Notes under the pieces: generated by a model
Databases searched by the model: none
What the model saw: the letters and a program-made list of their open reading frames with translations, nothing else
Told to the model about the DNA's origin: nothing
Program-made: the position numbers and the translations under genes
Source of the DNA: Bradyrhizobium sp. CCBAU 51765
GTDB lineage: Bacteria > Pseudomonadota > Alphaproteobacteria > Rhizobiales > Xanthobacteraceae
Assembly (NCBI RefSeq): GCF_015291725.1
Contig: NZ_CP030038.1
Coordinates: 3,895,001 to 3,959,000 of the forward strand
Length of the DNA stretch: 64,000 bases
Direction of reading: 5' to 3'
Part shown: one piece after another, positions 36,364-47,028 of the stretch
Layout: the number at the start of each line of letters is the position of its first letter
Position numbering within the stretch: position 1 is the stretch's first letter

Positions 36364-36897
36364 TCAGGCGCGGTAGTGGCCGGACTTGCCGCCGAGCTTC
36401 TCGACCAGGTGGATGTCTTCGATGCGCACGCCGCGCTCGACCGCCTTGATCATGTCGTAGATGGTGAGGCAGGCGACCGAGACGGCCGTGAGGGCCTCCA
36501 TCTCGACGCCGGTCGGGCCCGTCACCTTGACGCTGGCCCGAACGAGGCAGCCCGGCAATGTCACGTCGGGCTCGATGTCGACCGTCACTTTCGACAGCGC
36601 GAGCGGATGGCAGAGCGGGATCAGCTCCGACGTGCGCTTGGCGGCCAAGATGCCGGCGATGCGCGCGGTGCCGAGCACGTCGCCTTTCTTGGCGTTGCCG
36701 GATACGATCAGGTCGAGCGTCGCCCTGGTCATGATGACGCGGCCTTCCGCGACAGCAAGTCGCTCGGTCGCGGGCTTGTCCGAGACGTCGACCATCCGCG
36801 CCTCGCCGGAGGCGCCGATATGGGTGAGGGCAGGGCCGGCCTTGGATTTGGCCGGATTCGTCCTGGCCGGATTCGTCTTCGCTGGCTTGCGCGCCAT
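36364..36897 (-). CDS. moaC: Cyclic pyranopterin monophosphate synthase
   Basis: MoaC converts the MoaA product to cyclic pyranopterin monophosphate in molybdenum cofactor synthesis. The 177-residue protein has a variable basic N-terminal extension (KPAKTNPARTNPAKSK), then the domain: ARMVDVSDKPAT, GNAKKGDVLGTARIAGI, TSELIPLCHPL, and the catalytic Asp and Lys in YDMIKAVERG, ending IEDIHLVEKLGGKSG. It follows trpC by one base (36899) on the same strand, so trpD-trpC-moaC form one transcript. Confidence 0.94.
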   Translation of the reverse strand: MARKPAKTNPARTNPAKSKAGPALTHIGASGEARMVDVSDKPATERLAVAEGRVIMTRATLDLIVSGNAKKGDVLGTARIAGILAAKRTSELIPLCHPLALSKVTVDIEPDVTLPGCLVRASVKVTGPTGVEMEALTAVSVACLTIYDMIKAVERGVRIEDIHLVEKLGGKSGHYRA

Positions 36898-36898
36898 A

Positions 36899-37708
36899 TC
36901 AGCGTGTGCCCGTCGTGTTGCGCGCGAGCAGCGCGCGCGTCGCCGCAGTGACGTCGGCCTGCCGCATCAGGCTTTCACCGACCAGGAATGTCGATATGCC
37001 GGCGCGCTCGAGCCGGGCGAGATCATCTGGCGTGAAGATGCCGCTTTCGCCGACCATCAGCCGGTCCCGAGGGATCAGCGGCGCCAGCGCCTCGCTGGTC
37101 GCAAGCGTCGTCTCGAAGGTGCGGAGGTTGCGGTTGTTGACGCCGATCATCGGCGACCGCAGCTTCAGCGCCCGCTCGAGCTCGGCGCGGTCATGGATCT
37201 CGATCAGGACGTCCATGCCATAGGCGACGGCGGCGTCTTCGATATCCCTCGCGGCGGCATCATCGAGCGCGGCCATGATGATCAGAATGCAGTCGGCACC
37301 GTGCGCGCGCGCCTCGACGACCTGATAGGTGTCGAACATGAAATCCTTGCGCAGCACCGGCAGCGACGTTGCCGCGCGCGCCGCCACCAGGAAGTCGAGA
37401 TGGCCCTGGAACGAGGGCGTATCCGTCAGCACCGACAGACAGGCCGCGCCGCCCGCCTCATAGGCTCTTGCGAGTGCCGGCGGGTCGAAATCGGCGCGGA
37501 TGAGACCCTTGGAGGGCGAGGCCTTCTTGATCTCGGCGATCAGCGCGTAGTCGCCGTTGGCAACCTTGCTCTTGATCGCGCGGAGGAAACCACGCGGCGC
37601 GGATGCGGCCCTGGCTTGGGCCTCCACGGCGGAGAGCGGACGTGTCCGCTTCGCTGCCGCGATCTCCTCGCGCTTATAGGTCTCGATCTTGGTCAGGATG
37701 TCGGGCAT
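36899..37708 (-). CDS. trpC: Indole-3-glycerol-phosphate synthase
   Basis: Closes the indole ring in tryptophan synthesis (CdRP to indoleglycerol phosphate). The 269-residue TIM barrel has EIKKASPSKGLIR (catalytic Lys), LRKDFMFDTYQV, IGVNNRNLRTFE and MVGESGIFTPDDL. Length is that of the monofunctional enzyme. It lies seven bases after trpD and one base before moaC. trpE/G are not in this window. Confidence 0.96.
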   Translation of the reverse strand: MPDILTKIETYKREEIAAAKRTRPLSAVEAQARAASAPRGFLRAIKSKVANGDYALIAEIKKASPSKGLIRADFDPPALARAYEAGGAACLSVLTDTPSFQGHLDFLVAARAATSLPVLRKDFMFDTYQVVEARAHGADCILIIMAALDDAAARDIEDAAVAYGMDVLIEIHDRAELERALKLRSPMIGVNNRNLRTFETTLATSEALAPLIPRDRLMVGESGIFTPDDLARLERAGISTFLVGESLMRQADVTAATRALLARNTTGTR

Positions 37709-37715
37709 GCGCGGT

Positions 37716-38729
37716 TCAGCTGTTGGAGACTGCGACCAGGTGCTTCAGCTTCGCGTTGGCCGCGCCGCTGTCGATTGAGCGGGCGCCGATCGCGACGCCC
37801 TCCTTGAGGTCCTTGGCGCGGCCGGCCACGACCAGCGCGGCCGCGGCATTGATCAGCGCGACGTCGCGATAGGGGCTCGGCTTGCCGTCGAGCACGCTTT
37901 GCAGCGCGATCGCATTGGCATCGGCGTCACCGCCCCTGAGCGCACCGGCCTCGCAGCGCGACAGTCCGGCCTCCTCGGGCGTCACCTCGAAATTCCGGAT
38001 CTCGCCATTGTGGAGTGCGGAGACGAAGGTCGGGCCGGTGAGGGTGATCTCGTCGAGGCCGTCGGAGCCATGCACGACCCAGGCGGATTCCGAGCCGAGG
38101 TTCTTCAGCACCTGCGCCAGCGGCTGCACCCATTGCCTGGAGAACACGCCGACCATCTGCCGCTTCACGCCGGCCGGATTGGACAGAGGGCCGAGCAGGT
38201 TGAAGATCGTGCGCGTGGCAAGCTCGACCCGGGTCGGGCCGACGTTCTTCATCGCGGGGTGGTGGGCGGGAGCGAACATGAAGCCGATGCCGCATTCGCG
38301 CACGCAGCGTCCGACCTGCCCCGGCTTCAGGTCGATCTTCACCCCGAGCGAGGCCAGCACGTCTGCGGCGCCCGAGCGCGACGACAGCGCGCGGTTGCCG
38401 TGCTTGGCGACCGGCACGCCGGCGCCCGAGACGATGAAGGAGGCGCAGGTCGAGACGTTGACCGAGCCGGAGCCGTCGCCGCCGGTGCCGACGATGTCGA
38501 CGGCATCGGGCGGCGCCGTCACGGTCAGCATCTTGGAGCGCATGGCGGAGACGGCGCCCGTGATCTCGTCCACGGTCTCACCGCGCACGCGGAGCGCCAT
38601 CAACAGGCCGCCCATCTGCGACGGCGTGGCCTCGCCCGACATCATGGCGTCGAAGGCGGAAGCGGCTTCGTCACGCGACAGGCTGGCGCCGGTCGCCACT
38701 TTTCCAATGATCGATTTCAGGTCGTCCAT
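37716..38729 (-). CDS. trpD: Anthranilate phosphoribosyltransferase
   Basis: Transfers phosphoribosyl from PRPP to anthranilate in tryptophan synthesis. The 337-residue protein has an N-terminal helical domain (SIIGKVATGASLSRDEA), the PRPP loop VGTGGDGSGSVNVSTCASF, KHGNRALSSRSGAADVL, and GPLSNPAGVKRQ. ATG 38729 is the only sensible start. It follows the PpiD-like gene by 14 bases on the same strand. Confidence 0.96.
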   Translation of the reverse strand: MDDLKSIIGKVATGASLSRDEAASAFDAMMSGEATPSQMGGLLMALRVRGETVDEITGAVSAMRSKMLTVTAPPDAVDIVGTGGDGSGSVNVSTCASFIVSGAGVPVAKHGNRALSSRSGAADVLASLGVKIDLKPGQVGRCVRECGIGFMFAPAHHPAMKNVGPTRVELATRTIFNLLGPLSNPAGVKRQMVGVFSRQWVQPLAQVLKNLGSESAWVVHGSDGLDEITLTGPTFVSALHNGEIRNFEVTPEEAGLSRCEAGALRGGDADANAIALQSVLDGKPSPYRDVALINAAAALVVAGRAKDLKEGVAIGARSIDSGAANAKLKHLVAVSNS

Positions 38730-38743
38730 CGCGTGCTTTCAAC

Positions 38744-40642
38744 TCACTGGTTCGCGCCGGTCACCTGCGCGAAGGCGGCCTGATTGATGGTGGTTCCGAT
38801 GTCGGTCTCGAGCTTGTTGACGTAGGAGGCGACCTGCTCCTCGGTCAGGGCCCGGTCGAGGCTCTCCTTCAGCTTCTTGACCGCGTCGGAGGCAACATCG
38901 ACCGCGGGATCGACGATGTCGGTGACGCGGAAGACGATGACCTCGCTGCCGCCGCTCACGGCCGTCTGTCCGACGCCGTCCTTGGCGGTGCGGAACGCAG
39001 CCGACACGACGGTGGCGGGCACGCCGGCGGGCGAGTCGTCGCGCTTGAAGCCGGTCGCGGTCTCGACCTTGGCGCCAACAGCGGCGGCCTCGTCAGCGAG
39101 CTTGCCGCCTGCTTCGAGCTTCTGCACCATTTCCGTCGCCTTGGCCTTCAGCCTGGCCGCGATCTGGTCCTGGCGCCAGCGCGCCTCGACCTGGTCGCGG
39201 ACCTCGTCGAGATTGCGGTCGCGCGAGGGCGTGATGGCGAGCACGTCATACCAGACATAGCCGCCCTTGAACGAGATTGCGTCGTTGTCGACACCGACGT
39301 CGGTGTTGAAGGCTTGCGACACCACGTCGAGACCCTGCGGGATGCTGGCGACCGGCTGGCCGTTCGGGGCGCGGCCGGAACGGTCGACGGCGTCGATGGT
39401 CACGGCGGTGAGGCCGAGCTTCTGCGCCGCGTCGATCACGCTGGAGCCGCCGCCACGCTCGTCTTCCATCTTGTCGCGGAGATCTGCGACCTTGACGCGG
39501 GCCCGTTCGGTGGCGATCTCGCGTTTGATTTCGCCGGCAACGCTGGCGTAGTCCGCCTCCTTGCCCGGCTCGATCTTGTCGACCTTGACGATCGCAACGC
39601 CAAGTCCGCTCTGGATCGGCTGGCTGATTTCGCCGGCAGGAAGCGAGAAGGCGGCATCGCCGACCGCGGGAGTGAGCGAAGACTTGGTCACGAGCCCGAG
39701 GTCGATGTCGGAGGCGCTCAGCCCTCGCTCCTTGCCGAGGTCTTCGAACGAGAGCCCGCCGACGAGACGTTCGCGTGCGGCTTGCGCTTCGGCGACGCTC
39801 GGAAACACGATCTGCTGGATTTGTCGCTTCTCCGGGGTGCCAAGCTGGTCCTTGCGCTGCTCGAACACCTTCTTGGCGTCGTCGTCGGAGACCTCGGTCC
39901 ATTTGCCGATGTCTTCCGGCGAGATCACGACGAAGGCGATCTTGCGGTATTCGGGCGCGCGGAACTGGACCTTGTGATCCTCGAAATAGGTGGCGAGGGC
40001 TTCGGGCGAGGGCGCGTCGATGGTGCCCGCCTGCGCGGCGTCGAGCTTGACGAATTCAATGGCGCGCTGCTCGTTCTGGAAGCGCGTCAGCACGTCGATC
40101 ATGGCCTTCGACGGCTCAAGGCCGGCGCCGATCGTGCCGGTGATCTGGCGGCGCAGCGACACCTTGCGTTGCTCGGTGACGTAGCGCTGCTCGGTATAGC
40201 CGAAATTGCGGATCACGGCCTGGAAGCGGTTCGCATCGAAATTGCCGCCGACGCCTTTGAAGTTGGGATCGTTCATGATGACCTGGCGGATCTGGTCGTC
40301 GGTCTGGCCGAGCCCGAGCCGGCGCGCCTCTTCGTCGAGGGCGGCTTCCGCGATGGTCTGCTGCAGCACCTGGCGATCGAGGCCGAAGGCGCGGGCCTGG
40401 TCGGGCGTCAACGGCCGGCCGAACTGGCGGCTGATCTGCTGCAGGCGGTCGGTGTAGATCTGGCGGAACTCGTTGAGCGAAATCTCCGTGCTGCCGACCT
40501 TGGCCACCGTGGACTGCCCGAAGCCTTTGAAGATGTCGGCGATGCCCCAAACGCCGAAACTGATGATCAACACGCCCATCACGATGGCCATGATGGTCTT
40601 GCCGAGCCAGTTTGATGAGGCCTTGCGCATTCCTCGAAGCAT
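38744..40642 (-). CDS. PpiD/SurA-type peptidylprolyl isomerase, membrane-anchored
   Basis: A 632-residue periplasmic folding factor tethered to the inner membrane. Residues about 15-35 (TIMAIVMGVLIISFGVWGI) are the anchor; the SurA_N-3 chaperone region follows (VGSTEISLNEFRQIYTDRL), then a PPIC rotamase domain (about 240-360, DLGLVTKSSLTPAVGDAAF) and a C-terminal helical part. It should help outer-membrane proteins reach BamA. ATG 40642 (MLRGMRKASSNWLG) is chosen over TTG 40651; ATG 40630 is possible. It heads the ppiD-trpD-trpC-moaC group and is divergent from tpiA. Confidence 0.9.
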   Translation of the reverse strand: MLRGMRKASSNWLGKTIMAIVMGVLIISFGVWGIADIFKGFGQSTVAKVGSTEISLNEFRQIYTDRLQQISRQFGRPLTPDQARAFGLDRQVLQQTIAEAALDEEARRLGLGQTDDQIRQVIMNDPNFKGVGGNFDANRFQAVIRNFGYTEQRYVTEQRKVSLRRQITGTIGAGLEPSKAMIDVLTRFQNEQRAIEFVKLDAAQAGTIDAPSPEALATYFEDHKVQFRAPEYRKIAFVVISPEDIGKWTEVSDDDAKKVFEQRKDQLGTPEKRQIQQIVFPSVAEAQAARERLVGGLSFEDLGKERGLSASDIDLGLVTKSSLTPAVGDAAFSLPAGEISQPIQSGLGVAIVKVDKIEPGKEADYASVAGEIKREIATERARVKVADLRDKMEDERGGGSSVIDAAQKLGLTAVTIDAVDRSGRAPNGQPVASIPQGLDVVSQAFNTDVGVDNDAISFKGGYVWYDVLAITPSRDRNLDEVRDQVEARWRQDQIAARLKAKATEMVQKLEAGGKLADEAAAVGAKVETATGFKRDDSPAGVPATVVSAAFRTAKDGVGQTAVSGGSEVIVFRVTDIVDPAVDVASDAVKKLKESLDRALTEEQVASYVNKLETDIGTTINQAAFAQVTGANQ

Positions 40643-40918
40643 TTGGTCCAACTTGTTTGGTCAGGAGGGGAACGGAGCGCGTCTTAATGCAGATTCCGCA
40701 AAAGCGCGTCACCAAATTGATAGTTCATCATAAAGTGGCGGCTTTCCCCCCGCAACCTCGCCTCACGCGGCTGCTCGAGACTGCGGTTAAAGGCCCCAAA
40801 GCGTTTTTCAGCGAAGTCGACCCGGTCCGCTTCAAGAAAACGCGTCAAAACAAGAATCTGGAACTGCCGCGACAGCTCTGCTAGCGCATCGACAAACCTC
40901 ATTTCGCTGGACCCTGAC

Positions 40919-41677
40919 ATGACCGACGCCATCCGACCGCTGATTACCGGCAACTGGAAAATGAACGGGCTGAAAGCCCAGGCTGCCGAATTCGACGCCA
41001 TGCTCAACGGTGCGGCAGACGTAGCTGGCAAGGCCGACCTGATGGTTTGCCCGCCGGCGACCCTGGTCGCCGCCTTCGCCGACAAGGCGCGCGGCAAAAA
41101 GGTCGCGGTGGGGGCCCAAGACTGCCATCCCAAGGCCTCCGGCGCCCATACCGGTGATGTCGCCGCCGAAATGCTGGTGGATGCCGGCGCAACCGCCATC
41201 ATCGTCGGCCATTCCGAGCGCCGCGCCGATCACGGCGAGGGCGACGCTCTGGTCCGCCAGAAGGCCGAAGCCGCCTGGCGCGCTGGGGCGACGGCGATCG
41301 TCTGTATCGGCGAGACGCAAGGCCAGCGCGATGCCGGCCAAACCCTGGACATCCTGCGTGGCCAGCTCGACGGCTCACTGCCAGACGGTTCCACCGCAGC
41401 CAATCTGGTTGTGGCCTACGAACCGGTCTGGGCGATCGGCACCGGGCTGACGCCGACAGCCAAGGATGTCGAGCAGATTCATGGCTTTATCCGGGAATTC
41501 CTGATCTCCCGGTTCAAAGCCGAAGGTGCCGGAATGCGCATCCTCTACGGCGGATCGGTCAAGCCCTCGAATGCGGCCGAACTGATGGCGGTGAAAAACG
41601 TCAACGGCGCGCTGGTCGGCGGCGCCAGCCTGAAAGCAGCCGACTTCCTTGCGATCGCCAAAGGCTGTCCTAACTAA
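40919..41677 (+). CDS. tpiA: Triosephosphate isomerase
   Basis: Interconverts dihydroxyacetone phosphate and glyceraldehyde 3-phosphate. The 252-residue TIM barrel has the substrate Lys in GNWKMNG (residues 11-17), the catalytic His in IVGHSERRADHGE, the catalytic Glu in VAYEPVWAIGTG, and the phosphate loop RILYGGSVKPSN. ATG 40919 is preceded by CTGGACCCTGAC. secG follows; a hairpin lies between. Confidence 0.96.
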   Translation: MTDAIRPLITGNWKMNGLKAQAAEFDAMLNGAADVAGKADLMVCPPATLVAAFADKARGKKVAVGAQDCHPKASGAHTGDVAAEMLVDAGATAIIVGHSERRADHGEGDALVRQKAEAAWRAGATAIVCIGETQGQRDAGQTLDILRGQLDGSLPDGSTAANLVVAYEPVWAIGTGLTPTAKDVEQIHGFIREFLISRFKAEGAGMRILYGGSVKPSNAAELMAVKNVNGALVGGASLKAADFLAIAKGCPN

Positions 41678-41714
41678 GCGCTGCCCGGCTCGTTCAAACC
41701 GTTGGGTTCGGATC

Positions 41715-41745
41715 CGATCGGGGGTGGCAATACCCCTCCCGATCG
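41715..41745 (+). terminator. Hairpin after tpiA
   Basis: CGATCGGG (41715-41722) pairs perfectly with CCCGATCG (41738-41745), with an inner GGGT/ACCC pair. No T-run follows, so a partial terminator or processing signal between tpiA and secG. Confidence 0.5.
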
Positions 41746-41827
41746 TGTAACACCGCGCAACTTCAGGAAAACCGCGAAGCGCGATCGGCCGCCGTCAGGC
41801 GCCGTCCGCTTGTGACGGAAGGATATT

Positions 41828-42211
41828 ATGCAGACCGTTGTCATCGTCATCCACCTCATGATCGTCGCCGTCATGATCGGCACCGTCCTGCTCCAGAAGT
41901 CGGAAGGCGGCGGGCTCGGCATGGGCGGAGGCGCCGGCTTCATGTCGAGCCGCGGCACTGCGAACCTTTTGACGCGGACCACCGCGATCCTGGCCGTCGG
42001 CTTCTTTCTCACCAGTCTGTTCCTGTCCTGGTACGCCGGCTACGACCGCAAGCCGTCATCGATCATTGGCGCGCCTGCGTCGCAGACCCAGCCGGCCGGC
42101 GGATCGCCGATCGCGCCGCCGACCTCGGGCGGCATCCTGGATTCGCTGAAGAAGGCCGACGAGCAGCAGAACCAGGCGCCGTCTGGTCCGCAGGTGCCGC
42201 GTTCGCAATAA
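41828..42211 (+). CDS. secG: Preprotein translocase subunit SecG
   Basis: A small inner-membrane subunit of the SecYEG channel. The 127-residue protein has two hydrophobic segments (about 3-24 and 55-77) around the conserved cytoplasmic loop VLLQKSEGGGLGMGGGAGF, and a polar proline/serine-rich C-terminal tail that is longer than in enterobacteria, as in other rhizobia. ATG 41828 follows GGAAGGATATT. It lies between tpiA and pyrG, the common arrangement. Confidence 0.93.
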   Translation: MQTVVIVIHLMIVAVMIGTVLLQKSEGGGLGMGGGAGFMSSRGTANLLTRTTAILAVGFFLTSLFLSWYAGYDRKPSSIIGAPASQTQPAGGSPIAPPTSGGILDSLKKADEQQNQAPSGPQVPRSQ

Positions 42212-42377
42212 AGCAGGGGGGCCATGCAGGCCGGCTGCTACCGTCCTGCATCAAAAATCCCCATCAAGGCACTGTCACCACTGTTAGTTCTGGCTCACCC
42301 ACAGCCCGCAAAATCTTTTGGGGCGGAATACGAATCGCTTTGGCGAATCGAATTTAGGGGATTAGAGGTTAAGTCCC

Positions 42378-44009
<1,632 letters not shown>

Positions 44010-44013
44010 CCGC

Positions 44014-44676
44014 TCAGCGCGCGGCGGAGTGGTCGCGCGCGTGATGCATCGGCGCCAAGGCGACCCGCGCTGACGGTTCAGGCGCAAGCGATCCCGTGAT
44101 CAGCTTCATCTGTGGTCGCCGCGTCAGCCTGTAGACGGCGGCAGGTGGCACGTTCAGCAAGGCGCGATCCACGAGCTTTGCGCGCAGGCCCAGCCGGTCG
44201 AGCAGGGGCCGCGGCACCGGGCAGCTCATGCCATAGGTGAACTGGTAGAAGGCGCCGCCCGGGCGGAGATAGCTGAACGCGCCGCTGAGGATCGAGATGA
44301 CCTTGCGCCTCGACATGTTGAGCAGCGGCAGCCCGCTCACGACTGCGCCGACGGGGGCGCCATCGTAGAGGCGCTCGCTCGCAAGCCGTGCCGCGTCCAT
44401 CCACAGCACGCGCGCCCCGGGAAAGCGCACTTGCAGGAGCTTCATGAAGTCGGAGCCGTATTCGATCAGCGTGAGATCCTGCGGCCGGACGCCGCGTTTG
44501 AGCAGCTTGTAGGTGAATGCGCCGGTGCCGGGCCCGAGCTCGAGAATCGGCCCAGTCGATGCGCTGATCTCGCGCGTGATGAGATCGGCGAGCGCCGCGC
44601 CCGACGGCGCGACTGCGCCGACACGACGCGGGGACGACATCCAGGACAGGAAGAAGGAAAGGAAATCGTTGGGCAT
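44014..44676 (-). CDS. SAM-dependent methyltransferase, phospholipid N-methyltransferase type
   Basis: A 220-residue class I methyltransferase. Motif I is ILELGPGTGAFTYKLL; the N-terminal FFLSWMSSPRRVGAVAPSG is typical of rhizobial Pmt/PmtX-like phosphatidylethanolamine N-methyltransferases, which work at the membrane surface. Motif post-I (LTLIEYGSDF) and a PVGAVVSGLPLLNMS segment follow. Substrate is inferred from this likeness only. ATG 44676 has GGAG five bases upstream; GTG 44700 is an alternative directly after AGGAG. It lies downstream of the histidine kinase on the same strand and has a direct-repeat site 68-85 bases before its start. Confidence 0.72.
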   Translation of the reverse strand: MPNDFLSFFLSWMSSPRRVGAVAPSGAALADLITREISASTGPILELGPGTGAFTYKLLKRGVRPQDLTLIEYGSDFMKLLQVRFPGARVLWMDAARLASERLYDGAPVGAVVSGLPLLNMSRRKVISILSGAFSYLRPGGAFYQFTYGMSCPVPRPLLDRLGLRAKLVDRALLNVPPAAVYRLTRRPQMKLITGSLAPEPSARVALAPMHHARDHSAAR

Positions 44677-44743
44677 GCGCACTCCGGCATTGGTTTGCAC
44701 CTCCTGAGATCAGAGGTGCGACGGATGCAATGTTGCGGAGGTG

Positions 44744-44761
44744 CATTGCGACTGCATTGCG
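44744..44761. promoter_or_regulatory. Direct-repeat site upstream of the methyltransferase gene
   Basis: CATTGCG-ACTG-CATTGCG: two identical 7-mers with 11-base spacing, the layout bound by OmpR/PhoB-family dimers. The same site occurs at 46879-46896 upstream of the response-regulator gene (16 of 18 bases identical). Confidence 0.6.
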
Positions 44762-44785
44762 CTTCAGCGGCGAATGCGGATTGAA

Positions 44786-46162
44786 TCAACTCTGTCGGAC
44801 CGGCGGCAGCGTCATCCGAAAACAGGCTCCGCCCTCCGGCCCGTCCGCTACGGAGACCTGGCCGCCATGCAGCTGCACGATCTCGCGCACCATGTTGAGG
44901 CCGAGGCCGGCGCCGCGATCGAGCGGCATCAGCCGATAGAACGGCTCGAAGATCTGTTCGCGCTGATCGGCAGGAATTCCGCGGCCTTCATCGGTGACCT
45001 CGATAGTCGCGGGCGTGCTGACGCGAATCCCGATCGTGCCGCGGCGGGGGCCGTGCTGGATCGCGTTCTGCACGAGATTGGTCAGTGCGCGCTCCAGGGC
45101 TGCCGCATCGCCGGTCGTCTCGACCGGTGTCGCCGGCGCATCAAGCGCCAGCTCGTAGCCGGCGGCAATTGCCAGCGGCGCGAGGTCGGCGGCGACGCTT
45201 TGCGCAACGGCGGCGAGATTGACGCTGGTGAAGGGATGGCAGCAATGGTCGAGCCGCTGGATATCGAGCAGCTGGTCGGCGAGCGTCGCCAGCCGTGCGG
45301 AATCTTCCAGCAGGCGGGTCTTGTCCGGTCCTGGGGCAAGCGATTCCAGCCGCGTGTTCAGAATGGCGATCGGTGTGCGAAGCTCGTGCGCCGCATCCGC
45401 GACAAACCGCCTGTGGCGGGTATAGCCCTGGTCGAGCCGCGCCAGCGCGTCGTTGATCGCGGTCACGAGCGGCAGCGCCTCCAGCGGGATCCGCTCCACC
45501 GGGAGCCGCGCGCCGCGCTGATGAATATCGATGCGCCGGGCCTCGTCCGCTGCGGAATCGAGCCCCCTGAACGTGCTCCGCAGGATCATCGGCGTTGCGA
45601 TGAACGTCGCCGTTCCCATCAGCAGCAGGCCGGGCAGGGCAATGCCGAGGAACGCGAGTGAGGTCGTGAACAGCGCCTTGGCGCCGGTGAGACGTCCTTG
45701 CGTTGCGGTGACGACCTGCACATTGCCGGCGTCGGTGTCGACCCGCTTCAGCCGCGCCGCCGGCTTGCGCGGATCGTCCTCGAGCAGCTGCCAGCCGAGC
45801 CGCGCCTGGCTGATCTGGTCGAGACCACCGCCGATCGCGGCGAATTCGGCCGGCACGGAGCCTTCGCTGAGCGAACGCCCCAGCCGGTCGCGCACCAGGA
45901 ACCAGAGGTCTGGCGTCTCACTGCGCAACTGGTTCAGCTCGGCCGTCGGCCGCAAGGCCAATCCGCCTTGCGCGTCGCGCGTGAGCGCGCGCTGGACGAC
46001 ATCGATGACGCGGTCCTCGTCCCTCTCGGCCAGCACGAAGCCGGAGGCACAAAGCCCGGCGAGGACGATTGCAATCAGCGCGACCAGGATCGCGGCCTGA
46101 AGCGAGAGCAGGCGCCAGCTCAGCCGCGAGCGCAAGCAATAGGGGTCGTCGTGTTTGCTCAT
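44786..46162 (-). CDS. Two-component sensor histidine kinase
   Basis: A 458-residue membrane kinase of the QseC/TctE type. It has a membrane helix at about 20-45, a periplasmic domain of about 120 residues, a second membrane helix (about 165-190, FLGIALPGLLLMGTATFIA), HAMP-like linker, the phospho-His in DAAHELRTPIAIL, and the ATPase motifs: N box LTNLVQNAIQHGP, G1 DEGRGIPADQ, G2 GAGLGLNMVREIVQLHGG. ATG 46162 overlaps the response-regulator stop by four bases. The signal is unknown. Confidence 0.93.
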   Translation of the reverse strand: MSKHDDPYCLRSRLSWRLLSLQAAILVALIAIVLAGLCASGFVLAERDEDRVIDVVQRALTRDAQGGLALRPTAELNQLRSETPDLWFLVRDRLGRSLSEGSVPAEFAAIGGGLDQISQARLGWQLLEDDPRKPAARLKRVDTDAGNVQVVTATQGRLTGAKALFTTSLAFLGIALPGLLLMGTATFIATPMILRSTFRGLDSAADEARRIDIHQRGARLPVERIPLEALPLVTAINDALARLDQGYTRHRRFVADAAHELRTPIAILNTRLESLAPGPDKTRLLEDSARLATLADQLLDIQRLDHCCHPFTSVNLAAVAQSVAADLAPLAIAAGYELALDAPATPVETTGDAAALERALTNLVQNAIQHGPRRGTIGIRVSTPATIEVTDEGRGIPADQREQIFEPFYRLMPLDRGAGLGLNMVREIVQLHGGQVSVADGPEGGACFRMTLPPVRQS

Positions 46163-46833
46163 GGCAACTTCTTGAGCAGATAGCCAACGCCGCGAATGCC
46201 GTGGATCTCGATACCCGCATCCGCCTCCGCGAGCTTTCGCCGGAGCCTCGAGACATGCGTGTCGAGCGCGTTCGACTGGATCTCGTCGTCGAAATTGTAG
46301 ACCGCCTCTTCCAGCGCCGAGCGCAGCACGGTTCGTCCCATGCGACGAACCAGGGCTTCCAGCACCAGGAGCTCGCGGCGCGGCAGCTCGAACGGCTGGC
46401 CGTCGATGCTGGCCTCGCGATGGCCGACATCGAAGGCGAGGCGGCCCGCGCGGATGATTTCGGGGGAGAGGCCGGCGGGCCGCCGCAGCACGGCGCGCAG
46501 CCGCGCCAGCAGCTCCTCGACTGCAAACGGTTTTGCCAGATAGTCGTCGGCGCCGCTGTCGAGCCCGGCGATGCGGTCGGCGAGCTCCCCGCGCGCGGTC
46601 AGGACGATGATCGGCACGCCGTCGGCGCGCGCACGGAGCTTTGGGATCAGGGCAAGGCCATCGCCGTCGGGAAGCTGGCGGTCGAGCAGGACCGCGGCAT
46701 GGACGTCGGCCGAAATGGCCTCCTCCGCCTCGGCGAGCGTCGGGGCATGGTCCACCACCATGTCGTAGCGCTTCAGCGCCGAGGCCAGCGCACCGGCCAT
46801 CTCCGCTTCATCCTCGACGAGCAAAATCCGCAT
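46159..46833 (-). CDS. OmpR/PhoB-family response regulator
   Basis: A 224-residue regulator with a receiver domain (acidic pocket in LLVEDEAEM, phospho-Asp in VLLDRQLPDGDG, Lys in DDYLAKPFAV) and a C-terminal winged helix (LPRRELLVLEALVRRMGR and SRLRRKLAEADAGIEIHGIRGVGYLL in fragments). It is the first gene of the regulator-kinase pair. A direct-repeat site lies 46-63 bases upstream of its start, which points to autoregulation. Confidence 0.94.
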   Translation of the reverse strand: MRILLVEDEAEMAGALASALKRYDMVVDHAPTLAEAEEAISADVHAAVLLDRQLPDGDGLALIPKLRARADGVPIIVLTARGELADRIAGLDSGADDYLAKPFAVEELLARLRAVLRRPAGLSPEIIRAGRLAFDVGHREASIDGQPFELPRRELLVLEALVRRMGRTVLRSALEEAVYNFDDEIQSNALDTHVSRLRRKLAEADAGIEIHGIRGVGYLLKKLP

Positions 46834-46878
46834 TTAACAGGCACCTAAACCGCAACTGAGCCTTTCTAGCGGCCCGAT

Positions 46879-46896
46879 CATTGCGGCAGCATTGCG
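46879..46896. promoter_or_regulatory. Direct-repeat site upstream of the response-regulator gene
   Basis: CATTGCG-GCAG-CATTGCG, 11-base spacing, near-identical to 44744-44761. It also lies in the promoter region shared with the divergent NIPSNAP gene. Confidence 0.6.
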
Positions 46897-47028
46897 GGAG
46901 CCCGGGGCGGCGCAGTGCCGGTAGCTGTCCAGCCATGCGCGGGACGCTACGGGGGCGGCCGGGCGAGGCTCAAGACACTGTCGTGACCAGCCGGTATAAC
47001 CGCCGGACCTGTTTGGGGAGGAGCATGA

